From positions 806,001-870,000 of the forward strand of contig CAWISR010000003.1 in NCBI GenBank assembly GCA_963838845.1: a DNA stretch of 64,000 nt, given 5' to 3'. The notes beneath the pieces are model-generated. The model was given only the letters and a program-made list of their open reading frames with translations, was not told the DNA's origin and did no database searches. Made by a program: the position numbers and the translations under genes. The DNA comes from CAVRXQ01 sp963838845. Lineage in GTDB: Bacteria > Actinomycetota > Acidimicrobiia > Acidimicrobiales > Bog-793. Positions 29,595-38,347 of the stretch are shown here, piece after piece; position 1 is the stretch's first letter, and each line of letters opens with the position of its first letter.

Positions 29595-30350
29595 ATGACT
29601 GAGCCGGCAGAGGCTCGGGCGAGCCACGGCCTTCGTTCGGTGTCGCGGGTCAGCCCGACCGAGCAGGTGCGCGCACAGCTGCTCGCCGCGATCGAGCGCG
29701 GGGACTTCCTTCCAGGTTCGATTCTTCCGTCCGAGCGCGTCTTGTGCGAGACCTTCGGGGTAAGCCGTGTGAGCGTCCGGGAAGCCATAGCAGGGCTGGA
29801 GGCGATGGGGCTGATCACCGTCCAACACGGCCGCGGCGCCTTCGTGCGGGCCGCGGTGGCGAGCCAGTATGCCGGTCCGTTCGCGAAGTACTTGGAGTTG
29901 CACCGCGACGAGCTGATCGAGTTGCTCAAGGTGCGCGGTGCGCTCGACGAGTTCGCGGCAGAAGAAGCTGCCTTACACGGTACCAAGGACGGCATCGCCC
30001 GCATGGCCGAGATGTGCGCCAGCTTTCGCAAGGCGGCAGAGACCGATGTCCCCGATCTAGGGCTCCTTGCCGAGCGCGACGTATCGTTCCACGTCTCGAT
30101 CGCCGAGTGCAGCGGCGGAGAGTTGTTGCCGAAGCTTCTTCGTGAGTTGAACGGGCTGCTCTCAGAGTCCCGGAGGACCACCCTGGGACGCCCCGGTGGC
30201 CCCGGTATCTCGGTCAAGGAGCATCAGGCGATCGTCGACGCGATCGTCGCAAGAGACGCGCGCCGGGCGCGTCGGGCCGTCAGTCGGCACCTGGCGGAGA
30301 TCAGGCTGTGGATCGAGGGGATGACAGCAAGGGTTGACCCTTCGGGCTGA
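29595..30350 (+). CDS. GntR family regulator, FadR subfamily (FCD domain)
   Basis: The 251-residue regulator has an N-terminal winged helix (EQVRAQLLAAIERGDFLPGS, SERVLCETFGVSRVSVREAI, GLITVQHGRGAFV). A helical FCD ligand domain follows at about residues 95-235, with the metal/effector-site pattern R...D and ERDVSFH...HQAIVDAI. ATG 29595 is preferred over 29583 because the GGAGGGAGAG ribosome binding site lies between them. It is the last gene of the SDR-E1-lipoyl operon. Repression of the island through the 23-bp sites at 26441, 31946 and 43349 is my inference. Confidence 0.9.
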   Translation: MTEPAEARASHGLRSVSRVSPTEQVRAQLLAAIERGDFLPGSILPSERVLCETFGVSRVSVREAIAGLEAMGLITVQHGRGAFVRAAVASQYAGPFAKYLELHRDELIELLKVRGALDEFAAEEAALHGTKDGIARMAEMCASFRKAAETDVPDLGLLAERDVSFHVSIAECSGGELLPKLLRELNGLLSESRRTTLGRPGGPGISVKEHQAIVDAIVARDARRARRAVSRHLAEIRLWIEGMTARVDPSG

Positions 30351-30422
30351 GGTTGCTCGAGCTGCCGGGGTGGGTTGCCCGTGCGCGAGTCCCGATCCGT
30401 TCTCAGGTCGGCCGCTTCGTTC

Positions 30423-31901
30423 TCAGTCGTACAGCGAGGTCTCGACCGGAACGTCGTGGTCGAGACCGGCGCGCCGAACGATTGCCGCCGCGCGCTGACG
30501 GGCCTCGGCGCGCAAGGTGGCCTCGTCGATCGTGACGACGCGCCCGTCCTTGAAGAGCGGGCGCCCTGCGACCCACGTCTGGGCGATGCTCGCCGGGCTC
30601 GCGGACCAGACGAGCGCCTGCAGCGGGTCGCCGTAAGGGGTCCACTCGTGGTGGTCGAGGTCGAACAGCACGAAATCGGCCTGTTTGCCGACCTCGAGCG
30701 ATCCGATCTCCTCATCCCAGCCGAGCGCCTTTGCGCCGTCGATAGTCGCCATGCGAAGAGCGGTGCGCGCGCCGATCTGACGCGGATCGCGGCGCGAGTC
30801 CTTGAACAAACCGGCCGCAAGGTGGACCTGGCGGTACAGGTTCAGGTTGCCCGAGGCGGAGACGCCGTCGGTGCCGAGTGCGACGATCGAGCCCGCCGCG
30901 AGAAGCTCCGGGTACTTGCCGATCGCCGTCGCCCCCTTGGCGAGCTTCAGCGAGCTCGAGGGGCAGAAGGCAATGGAAACGCCCTTGGCGGCGAGGCGCT
31001 CCACCTCTTCATCCGTGACCGCAACCGCGTGGGCTAGTACGAGGTTCGGGCCGAGACCGTCGTTGTCCGCGATGCGCGTCACCGGCCAGCAGCCGTACTT
31101 CTGCGCGCTATTGAGCGCCTCCTCGAGGCTCGACGCGATGTGGTAGGTCGTCCCGACACCAAGATCCTCGGCGAGCGCACGGGCGCCTACGTGCAACTCG
31201 AGGCTGCAGGGCTCTTTGCCCTCGATGTTCACCCAACAGCGGATCAGCCCGTCCGCGTAGCCGTTCCACGCCTTGACCTCGCTGGCGAGCACCTTCAGCG
31301 CGGTCTCGTGATCCGGGAAGAAGTGGTGGTCGACCATCTCCTCTGACCAGCCGGGCGGTATCACCTCCGGCTTCCGGTCAGCGGCGTGCCGGCCGACGAT
31401 GCCCCGGATTCCGATTTCCGCGGCCGCCTTTGCCGTCAGCCCGGCGTCGTTCTGGGCCCCCATGTCGAGGAAGCAGGTGGTCCCGCTCCGCAGCATCTCG
31501 GCGGCACCAAGGAGCACGCTCACGCGCTCGTCATCGGCATCAATGTGCGCGTAGAAGGGCTTGGCCCAGTGGAACACCCACGCCCGGGTGGCGAGAACGT
31601 CGGGGAAGACAGCGCGGCTGAGTGTCTCGGAGAGATGAACGTGAGCGTCGATGAGACCCGGTACGGCGCCGAGGCGCCGTCCATCCACGACGTGCTCGGG
31701 CTCGCGCGTCAGTCGCGCGCGCACTTCTGTGACCGACCCGACGTCGGAGATCTTCCTCCCCTCGACAACCAGGCTCGCGTCGCGAAGGACCGTGTCGGAG
31801 GGATCGACTGTGAGCACGAACTCGAGGTGTTCGATGAGCGTCGTAGCGGGATGCGTCGGGTCCTGGCCGAGACCGAAAGGTGCCGCGTGTGTGTCGCTCA
31901 T
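30423..31901 (-). CDS. ATZ/TRZ-type amidohydrolase
   Basis: The 492-residue metal-dependent hydrolase belongs to the amidohydrolase branch that includes atrazine chlorohydrolase, guanine deaminase and MTA/SAH deaminase. Metal ligands are H87 and H89 (GLIDAHVHL), H254 (TYHIASSLEEA), H291 (LVLAHAV) and D345 (ALGTDGVSASG). The usual N- and C-terminal beta-sandwich pieces are present (LTVDPSDTVLRDASLVVEG; KQADFVLFDLDHHEW). Expected chemistry is hydrolytic deamination or ring opening of an N-heterocycle. It is divergent from the 31981 operon, with an operator candidate between. Confidence 0.88.
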   Translation of the reverse strand: MSDTHAAPFGLGQDPTHPATTLIEHLEFVLTVDPSDTVLRDASLVVEGRKISDVGSVTEVRARLTREPEHVVDGRRLGAVPGLIDAHVHLSETLSRAVFPDVLATRAWVFHWAKPFYAHIDADDERVSVLLGAAEMLRSGTTCFLDMGAQNDAGLTAKAAAEIGIRGIVGRHAADRKPEVIPPGWSEEMVDHHFFPDHETALKVLASEVKAWNGYADGLIRCWVNIEGKEPCSLELHVGARALAEDLGVGTTYHIASSLEEALNSAQKYGCWPVTRIADNDGLGPNLVLAHAVAVTDEEVERLAAKGVSIAFCPSSSLKLAKGATAIGKYPELLAAGSIVALGTDGVSASGNLNLYRQVHLAAGLFKDSRRDPRQIGARTALRMATIDGAKALGWDEEIGSLEVGKQADFVLFDLDHHEWTPYGDPLQALVWSASPASIAQTWVAGRPLFKDGRVVTIDEATLRAEARQRAAAIVRRAGLDHDVPVETSLYD

Positions 31902-31945
31902 CTGTGACCCCGCCAGGGCCGCTTGAAGTGTCCGACCTACGATTT

Positions 31946-31968
31946 TAAGATATCAGACGTATTACCAG
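31946..31968 (+). promoter_or_regulatory. Candidate island operator, site B
   Basis: The 23-bp site starts TAAGATATC and ends TATTACCAG. It matches site C at about 18 of 23 positions by eye. TAA at the left and TTA before CCAG give it partial dyad symmetry. It lies 44 bp from the divergent amidohydrolase start and 12 bp before the M24-like gene, so a bound repressor could block both promoters. Confidence 0.55.
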
Positions 31969-31980
31969 CGAAGGGAGCGC

Positions 31981-33102
31981 ATGTCACAAGAGGTCATTCG
32001 TCGGCTCAGCGCGGCCACGGCGTCGGAAGGTTTCGGTGCCCTCGTCTGTCTCTCCCCGGAAAACGTCGCTTACGGCGCCGGCTTCGTCGTCCCCTCGCAG
32101 CCTCTCATGCGTTGGCGGCACGCCGCTGTGGTGATCACCGCCGACGGTCGCACGGCAATGGTGTGCGTGGACATGGAGGAGTCAACGATCCGCGCCGCGC
32201 ATCCCGAGCTCGAGCTGAGAAGTTGGGCCGAATTTGGCGGCAGCGCGATGGCCACGCTCGCCGGCTTGCTGCGCGACCTCGGGCTCGCCGGTGGCCGTAT
32301 CGGCATCGAACTCGACTATCTCTCGGTGCTGGACCACGCGGAGCTCACCCGTCTGCTTTCCGGTGCCCGCTTCGAGTCGGCCGACGGTCTTATCTCCGAC
32401 GCCCGGCTCACCAAGACTCCGGAGGAAATCGAGCTCCTCGGGCGGCTGTCCCGGATCGCCGACAGCGCGATCGCCACCGCGTGCAAAGAGGTGACAGGAG
32501 GCTGTTCTGAGATGGATCTCGCCGCGGTGCTCACCCGCAGCGTCTACGAGAAGGGCGCGCAGCAGTTCAAGCTCATGATCGTGGCGAGCGGTGAGCGCAG
32601 CCAGCTGCCCAACGTCGGTCCTTCCGATCGCGTCCTTCGGGCCGGTGACATATGCCGCATCGAGATCTTCCCGGTGATCGACGGCTACCACGCCGGTGTC
32701 TGCCGCACCGCGGTCGTCGGTGAGGCGTCCCCGGAGGCACAGCGCTTCTATCAAAATCTCGTCGAGTGCAAGGCCATCGTCATAGACGCACTTGTGCCGG
32801 GGGTCCGCGCAAGACGCGTCTACGAACTCTTCAGAGCCAAGTTCGATGAGCTCGGGGCACCTCCGATCTCCTTCGTGGGCCACGGGATCGGGATCGATCT
32901 CCACGAGCCGCCATATCTCGCAGCCTTCGCAGACGAAGTCTTGGAGCCCGGAATGGTCCTTGGCATCGAGCCCCTCGTGTATCGGACCCCTTACGGCTTC
33001 GGGATGCAGATCAAAGACATGGTAAGCATCGACGAACGCGGAAACCGTCTTTTGTCGGACGTGACCGACACCGATGAGCTGCTGCGGATCGAGGTCTCGT
33101 GA
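31981..33102 (+). CDS. Creatinase-like M24 family protein without the usual metal ligands
   Basis: The 373-residue protein has the creatinase N-terminal domain and the pita-bread C-terminal domain, with VGHGIGIDLHEPPYL (H301) and GIEPLVY (E330) conserved. Three of the five metal ligands of M24 peptidases are altered. The first Asp is E228 (RIEIF), the second Asp is G239 (HAGVCRT) and the last Glu is K345 (QIKDMV). Creatinase and ectoine hydrolase are known relatives that cleave non-peptide C-N bonds, creatinase without metal. A C-N hydrolase for the island substrate is therefore more likely than a peptidase. It heads the main operon behind site B. Confidence 0.85.
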   Translation: MSQEVIRRLSAATASEGFGALVCLSPENVAYGAGFVVPSQPLMRWRHAAVVITADGRTAMVCVDMEESTIRAAHPELELRSWAEFGGSAMATLAGLLRDLGLAGGRIGIELDYLSVLDHAELTRLLSGARFESADGLISDARLTKTPEEIELLGRLSRIADSAIATACKEVTGGCSEMDLAAVLTRSVYEKGAQQFKLMIVASGERSQLPNVGPSDRVLRAGDICRIEIFPVIDGYHAGVCRTAVVGEASPEAQRFYQNLVECKAIVIDALVPGVRARRVYELFRAKFDELGAPPISFVGHGIGIDLHEPPYLAAFADEVLEPGMVLGIEPLVYRTPYGFGMQIKDMVSIDERGNRLLSDVTDTDELLRIEVS

Positions 33103-33578
33103 GCGCCCCCGGAGCGGCGAGCGGCGTGCGCCGACTGGATCACGTTGGGTTGTCGGTGCGCGACCTTGACGAGGCAGTTGACTTTTTCGTGAGGCACTTC
33201 AGCGCGCGGGTGGCCTTCCGAATGGAGCCTCCGCCCCCCGGACGCGCCTCGGGAGCCGATCGACTCGGGGTCGCCGCGGATGCGTCCTTTTCCCTTGCGA
33301 TGCTCGAGCTCGGAGGCGGAAGGCTTGAGCTACTGCAGTGGTGGTCGGGGCGGTCGTCGGGCGCGCCTCCCGAGGCGGACGAGCCGGGTGGATCGCACGT
33401 CGCAGTAGAGGTTGAAGACGTCGCCTCGTCGCTCGACGCGCTCCGCCAGACGGAGGGGATCGAAGTGGTCGGGGAGCCGTTCACATTCGCCGGCGGGCCG
33501 ACACCCGGGCTCACGAACGCTTTCGTGCGTGCGCCGTGGGGCACGCTTGTGGAGCTGGTGAACTGGACTGACATCTGA
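33099..33578 (+). CDS. VOC superfamily protein (glyoxalase/methylmalonyl-CoA epimerase-like)
   Basis: The 159-residue protein has two VOC half-folds. Putative metal ligands are the His of RRLDHVGLSVRDL, Glu in LELLQWW, His in GSHVAVEVEDV and Glu in GTLVELVNW. The pattern resembles methylmalonyl-CoA epimerase or glyoxalase I. Start GTG 33099 overlaps the previous stop (GTGA). Its role is probably an isomerase, lyase or dioxygenase step on an intermediate. Confidence 0.85.
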   Translation: MSAPGAASGVRRLDHVGLSVRDLDEAVDFFVRHFSARVAFRMEPPPPGRASGADRLGVAADASFSLAMLELGGGRLELLQWWSGRSSGAPPEADEPGGSHVAVEVEDVASSLDALRQTEGIEVVGEPFTFAGGPTPGLTNAFVRAPWGTLVELVNWTDI

Positions 33579-33666
33579 TGTATCTTCTGTTGTTCGACCG
33601 CTCGCCGTCGACACGGCCCTCGTCTGGGGCCCCGCGGTGGGGCCCCTCGGCCGTGAGGAGGGTCCG

Positions 33667-35154
33667 ATGACCGACTCAAGCTTCGTCCGCCCCAGCTGGG
33701 AGGCGCTCTCCGAAGTGCCCCGCGAAGGTCAGCGCTTCGTCGTCGCCCGGGGGGAGACGTTTTCCGATACCGACCCCACGACTCAGGAGCCAGTCGCATC
33801 GGTTCGCTCTTCGACCATTTCCGATGTCGACGAGGCGGCGCGGAGGGCTGCCGAAGCGTTCACCAACGCGCGCTGGCGCAACGACGGGCAGGTGCGCGCC
33901 AGGGTGCTTTTTCATTTCGCCGAGCGACTGAGGGAAAACCGCGAGCGGCTCGCCGTGCTGCTCACCCGCGAGCAGGGTAAGACGATCTCCGAAGCGCACT
34001 CTGAGATACTCGGATCGGCGGATATGGTCGAGTACTACGCGGGGCTCGCCCGCGCGGTCTACGGACGCTCGATCGCTCTCGGCGACGATGCCCACGGCGT
34101 CGTGATTCGCGAGCCCGTCGGTGTCGTCGCCGTGATTACCCCCTGGAACTGGCCGCTCACGTTGCTCGTCCGCTCCCTTGCGCCCGCGCTCGCCGCGGGG
34201 AACGCCTGCGTGGTGAAGCCCGCGAGCTTGACCCCCGCCATCACCGTGGAGGGCCTCGAGTTGCTCGCCTCGGACCCCGAACTGCCAGAGGGAATTCTTA
34301 CCTGTGTCCTCGGTGCCGGCGACGTGGTCGGTGCCGCGCTCGTTTCGCACCCGCTCGTCGACATGGTCGCCTTCACCGGTGAATCGACGACCGGAATCGA
34401 CGTGATGCACCGGGCGGCAGAGAACCTGCGCAAGGTGGCGCTAGAACTCGGGGGCAAGTCGCCGAATGTCGTGTTCGCCGACGCCAACCTCGACAAAGCG
34501 CTCGCTGGTGCGATGAACGCCATCTTTACCACCTCGGGTCAAATCTGCACCGCCGGCAGCAGGCTGCTCGTCGAGGCGTCCGTTTACGACTCCTTCGTGG
34601 GACGCCTCATCGAGCGAACGAACGCGCTCCGCATCGGCGACCCGCTCGACCCGGCGACGACGCTCGCGCCGCTCGTCTCCGCCGCCCGTCAGCGGGAGGT
34701 CCTCGAGTACGTGGAGGTCGGCCGCAAGGAGGGAAGCCTTCTCACTGAGACCGAAGTCCCCGCCGACGGTATCTTCGGGCGCGGGAACTTCGTTGCCCCA
34801 GCGGTGATCGCAGATCTCCCCACCGACTCACGGGTGGTGCAGGAGGAGATCTTCGGGCCGGTGCTCACGGTGCACTCGTTCTCCGACGAATCCGAGGCGA
34901 TCCGCCTCGCGGAGGACACCAACTTTGGCCTCGCTGCAGGTCTTTGGACAAGCGACCTCGACCGGGCTTGGCGTATCGGCCGCGCCATTCGCGCTGGCAC
35001 GGTGTGGATCAACACCTATCACCACTTCTATGCCGAGGCGGAGGTGGGGGGCTTCCGCCGATCGGGCCTCGGCCGGCAGCAAGGGATCGAGGGGCTCTTT
35101 GAGTTCACCGAGACCAAGCATCTCAACTTCGACACAAAAGAGACGCTGTGGTGA
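33667..35154 (+). CDS. NAD(P)-dependent aldehyde dehydrogenase
   Basis: The 495-residue enzyme has the ALDH signature residues: N161 in TPWNWPLTLL, E260 in LELGGKSPNVVF and C294 in SGQICTAGSRL. The binding motif FTGESTTG and the C-terminal GGFRRSGLGRQQG are also present. It oxidises an aldehyde to an acid. ATG 33667 has GAGGAGGG ahead of it and is chosen over an upstream ATG at 33637. It overlaps the next SDR gene, pointing to coupled oxidation steps. Confidence 0.93.
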   Translation: MTDSSFVRPSWEALSEVPREGQRFVVARGETFSDTDPTTQEPVASVRSSTISDVDEAARRAAEAFTNARWRNDGQVRARVLFHFAERLRENRERLAVLLTREQGKTISEAHSEILGSADMVEYYAGLARAVYGRSIALGDDAHGVVIREPVGVVAVITPWNWPLTLLVRSLAPALAAGNACVVKPASLTPAITVEGLELLASDPELPEGILTCVLGAGDVVGAALVSHPLVDMVAFTGESTTGIDVMHRAAENLRKVALELGGKSPNVVFADANLDKALAGAMNAIFTTSGQICTAGSRLLVEASVYDSFVGRLIERTNALRIGDPLDPATTLAPLVSAARQREVLEYVEVGRKEGSLLTETEVPADGIFGRGNFVAPAVIADLPTDSRVVQEEIFGPVLTVHSFSDESEAIRLAEDTNFGLAAGLWTSDLDRAWRIGRAIRAGTVWINTYHHFYAEAEVGGFRRSGLGRQQGIEGLFEFTETKHLNFDTKETLW

Positions 35155-35918
35155 GCGCGGACACTGATCTCGCGGGCCAGGTCGCAGTGGTGACCGGGGG
35201 CGCGGGTGCGATCGGCTCCGCGCTCGCCGCCGAGTTCGCCGAAAAAGGCGCCGCGGTCGCCTGCCTCGATGTTGTCGACCCCTCCGGGGTCGTAAAGCAC
35301 GTTGCCGACTCGGGTGGCGCGGCGCTCGCGGTGCAGGCCGACCTTGCGGACGACGCCCAGGTGACCGACGCGATTGCGCAGGTCGTCCTGTGGAAGGGCC
35401 ACATCGAGATCCTGGTGAACATGGCGGGCCTCTACTACGCCATTCCTCGGATCCCGTTCTGGGAGATTGACCCTGGCACCTGGGACGCCGTCGTCAACAG
35501 CAACCTTCGCACGGCTTTCTTGTGCTCTCGGGCGGTGTCGGAGCACATGCGGTCCGCGAAGCGGGGCCGGATTGTGAACGTGAGCTCCAACGTCTCGGTG
35601 TTCGGCATGGCCAACTTCATGCACTACGCGTCGGCCAAGGCTGCGCTAGTCGGAATGACGAGGTCCATGGCCCGCGAGCTTGGCCCGTTCGGTATTGCCG
35701 TGAACGCAGTCGCCCCAGGGTTGGTGCGCACGCCGCGCAGCAGCGAGGAGCTCTCGCCGGAGTATTTCGACAGCGTCGCCGCGGGTCAGTGCCTGCGATC
35801 GCCGATCGAGGTGTCTGACGTTGTCAGTGCGGTCGTGTTCCTGTCCTGCGGGCAGAGCCGGATGATCACGGGCCAGACCCTGTTGGTTAACGGCGGGGCG
35901 TCGATGGGTGCCTTCTGA
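35151..35918 (+). CDS. SDR family oxidoreductase
   Basis: The 255-residue short-chain dehydrogenase has TGGAGAIGSALA (cofactor), a Ser in VNVSSNVSVFG, catalytic YASAK and a C-terminal LLVNGGASMGAF. NMAG stands in place of NNAG. CLDVVD indicates an Asp that favours NAD. GTG 35151 overlaps the ALDH stop; GTG 35148 would add one residue. The tautomerase gene follows 20 bp later. Confidence 0.88.
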   Translation: MSADTDLAGQVAVVTGGAGAIGSALAAEFAEKGAAVACLDVVDPSGVVKHVADSGGAALAVQADLADDAQVTDAIAQVVLWKGHIEILVNMAGLYYAIPRIPFWEIDPGTWDAVVNSNLRTAFLCSRAVSEHMRSAKRGRIVNVSSNVSVFGMANFMHYASAKAALVGMTRSMARELGPFGIAVNAVAPGLVRTPRSSEELSPEYFDSVAAGQCLRSPIEVSDVVSAVVFLSCGQSRMITGQTLLVNGGASMGAF

Positions 35919-35938
35919 GCGAACGGAGGATCGGTCTC

Positions 35939-36131
35939 ATGCCATTCGTCGTCGTGCACATGTGGGAAGGACGAAGCGTCGAGGAGAAGCGTGCGCTGAC
36001 GAGCGCCATCACCAAAGCGATGGTCGAGCACGCCCGCGAGTCCCGACGCGCTACACGTTGTGATCCAGGAGTACCCCCGTGAGAATTGGGCGCTCGGCGG
36101 TGTCCTCGGTGTCGACCGGACAGACGTATGA
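35939..36131 (+). CDS. 4-oxalocrotonate tautomerase family protein, frame broken near 36030-36040
   Basis: ATG 35939 has GGAGG ahead and gives MPFVVVHMWEGRSVEEKRAL, with the N-terminal proline that is the catalytic base of tautomerases. A second frame then gives ALHVVIQEYPRENWALGG and LGVDRTDV, the rest of a 4-OT subunit of about 62 residues. The two parts are joined by a one-base excess or two-base loss in CGCCCGCG. The stop overlaps the next gene as ATGA, which argues that the gene was intact when the operon formed. Sequence error is likely. Confidence 0.75.
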
Positions 36132-37108
36132 CAATCGACCCGATCGACCCTCGAGACAGCGCCTTGCTCGTGATCGACATGCAGAACGCGTTCTGCCACC
36201 CTGAGGGCACGCTCGGGATCTCGGGGGTCGACGTGTCCTCTGCCCAGGCCACCTACTCGCCAATCCGACGCCTCGCACAAGCTTTCGGCGAGGCCGCCCG
36301 ACCGGTGATTTGGACGCGTCAGGTGCACCTCGAGAAGGACGCGTCGCGGGCGCGCAAGACGCTCGCTCCCCACACCGCCAAGCGAAAGCAGGTCTCGGCC
36401 CTCTCGGGAAGTTGGGACGCGGCCTTCGTCGACGAGCTCGCCGATGTGATCACCGATCCGACCTTCGTCGTCACGAAGCACCGCTTCGGCTCTTTTTACG
36501 AGACCAGGTTGCGCCCGCTGCTCGACATGCTGGGAGTGAGCGCGCTGTTCGTCAGCGGGGTCACCGCCAACGCGTGCGTCGAGACGACACTCAGAGAGGC
36601 TTACCTTCGCGACTACGACGTCGTCGCGGTGACGGACGCGATCGGGTCGGTGCGCCCGCAGTGGCTCGAGACCGCGCAAGCAGTCTGGGCTCAGTACTTC
36701 GGGGAACTTGCGACGAGCGAGGAAGTGCTCGCTTGGCTGGAGAAGAAGCGGCGCCCAGGAGCGACGAAGCTGCACCACCTTCTGCTTGAGGTGGGTGACC
36801 TCGAGCGAAGTGTCGGGTTCTACGTAGAGGTTCTCGGCTTCGAAGTGCGAAAGCGCGAGCCGTTCCGTGACGGGCGTGAGCTCGTGCTCACCGAGCAGGG
36901 GCTCGGACTCACGAACGGTGCGACAGGGAGTCGCGTCGGCCTCGAGCACCTGTGCTTCGGTGCGCGCGGGGTGGACGACCTCGCTGAGCGGGCGCGTGCG
37001 GTCGGCCACCGGATCGTGCGTGGCCCGGGGCCCGGGCCCTACGGACGCACCGTCTACATCGAGGACCCCGACGGCAACGAAGTGGAGCTCGTCGAGTTGG
37101 CGCCGTGA
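36128..37108 (+). CDS. Isochorismatase-family hydrolase fused to a VOC domain
   Basis: Residues 1 to about 205 are a cysteine hydrolase of the isochorismatase family. Its triad is D17 (LLVIDMQNAF), K117 (VVTKHRFGSF) and C150 (GVTANACVET). N-carbamoylsarcosine amidase, biuret hydrolase, maleamate amidase and RutB belong here. Residues about 213-326 form a VOC domain (KLHHLLLEVGDLERSVGFYV to VYIEDPDGNEVELVEL). The frame is continuous across the join and there is no start with a ribosome binding site at the VOC part. The ATG overlaps the tautomerase stop. Confidence 0.88.
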   Translation: MTIDPIDPRDSALLVIDMQNAFCHPEGTLGISGVDVSSAQATYSPIRRLAQAFGEAARPVIWTRQVHLEKDASRARKTLAPHTAKRKQVSALSGSWDAAFVDELADVITDPTFVVTKHRFGSFYETRLRPLLDMLGVSALFVSGVTANACVETTLREAYLRDYDVVAVTDAIGSVRPQWLETAQAVWAQYFGELATSEEVLAWLEKKRRPGATKLHHLLLEVGDLERSVGFYVEVLGFEVRKREPFRDGRELVLTEQGLGLTNGATGSRVGLEHLCFGARGVDDLAERARAVGHRIVRGPGPGPYGRTVYIEDPDGNEVELVELAP

Positions 37109-37192
37109 CACCGAATCCGGGTCCCACCGTGTTTCAGGCAGCACCAGGATCGATGCCCCGGGGTGTGTGGGTGTGAGGGAGGCGGGTGTGAC

Positions 37193-38347
37193 ATGAAGAT
37201 CACCGACCTGAAGGTGCACATCGTCTCCCTACCGACGCGCCGCGAGCACAACTGGGCATCGAAGATGCAGGCGCCGATCGGCCGTCACGCCGTCGTCGAG
37301 CTAATGACCGACGAGGGCGCGGTCGGCTGGGGGGAAGCGCCAGCTGGTGCGACCTGGGGTGGAGCCCACATGCGCTACTACGGCGAGACCCCGGAAACCG
37401 TCCGACACGTCGTGCTCGACTACCTCGCCCCTGCGATCGAAGGCTGCGAGCCTCTCGAGGTCGGCGTGATCCACACTCAGATGGACAGCGCGATCAAGGG
37501 CCATCCCTACGCGAAGGCCGCCGTCGACATCGCGTGCCACGACGCGGCCGGAAAGGCCCTCGGCGTGTCGGTGTCCGCCCTGCTCGGTGGGAGGGTGAGA
37601 GCCGGGATTGAGGTGGCGCACTCGCTCGGCATCATGGATCTCGAGCGCTGCTACGTCGAGGCCGAGCAGGCCGTCGCAGAAGGCATCAAGACGATCAAGT
37701 GCAAGACCGGGCTCGACCCAGAGCGCGACGTAACCCTCGTGCGCGAGCTTCGCCGGCGGCTCGGCGACTCGGTGCGAATCAGGGTCGACGCCAACGAGGG
37801 CTACAGCTCGGTGAGCGAGGCCGTGCAGACCACCCGGCGCCAGGAGGAATACGGGCTCATGCTCTGCGAGCAGCCGGTCGCAGGGGCGGTCGGGCTCGCG
37901 CGCGTCGCCGAGCGCATATCGAGCCCGGTGATGGCCGACGAGTCGGCCTGGACGGTCGAGGACATCATCGAGCTCTACGAGCTCGATGCGGCGGAGTGCT
38001 TCTCGTGCTACGTGACCAAGCCCGGGGGACTTTGGCGCGCCCGCCAGCAGGCCGAGCTCGCACAGCGGCTCGGGATCTACTGCGACATCGGGGGATCGAT
38101 CGAGACCGGGATCGGCAATGCCGCCAACCTTGCGCTCGGCACGAGCCTGCCCAACGCGACGCTGCCGAGCGTCTGCCCGGTGTCGCGTCCTCAGGGGAGC
38201 GACGGCCCAGAAGTTGCCGGCATTTACTACACCGACGATCTGATCACCGCGTCCTTCCGTCTCGTCGACGGTGTCGTCATGGCGCCCGAGGGGCCCGGGC
38301 TCGGCATCGAGGTCGACCGGGAGAAGCTGAAGCGCTACGCGTCATGA
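37193..38347 (+). CDS. Enolase superfamily enzyme (mandelate racemase/muconate lactonizing type)
   Basis: The 384-residue protein has the N-terminal capping domain and a TIM barrel. Catalytic and metal residues are KCK (K169, K171), D199 in VDANEGY, E226 in LCEQPV, D249/E250 in ADES and K276 in VTKPGG. Lysines on both sides of the barrel place it with muconate-cycloisomerase-like or epimerase members. It abstracts a proton alpha to a carboxylate. ATG 37193 follows GGGAGGCGGG. Its stop overlaps the next ATG. The substrate is unknown. Confidence 0.9.
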   Translation: MKITDLKVHIVSLPTRREHNWASKMQAPIGRHAVVELMTDEGAVGWGEAPAGATWGGAHMRYYGETPETVRHVVLDYLAPAIEGCEPLEVGVIHTQMDSAIKGHPYAKAAVDIACHDAAGKALGVSVSALLGGRVRAGIEVAHSLGIMDLERCYVEAEQAVAEGIKTIKCKTGLDPERDVTLVRELRRRLGDSVRIRVDANEGYSSVSEAVQTTRRQEEYGLMLCEQPVAGAVGLARVAERISSPVMADESAWTVEDIIELYELDAAECFSCYVTKPGGLWRARQQAELAQRLGIYCDIGGSIETGIGNAANLALGTSLPNATLPSVCPVSRPQGSDGPEVAGIYYTDDLITASFRLVDGVVMAPEGPGLGIEVDREKLKRYAS

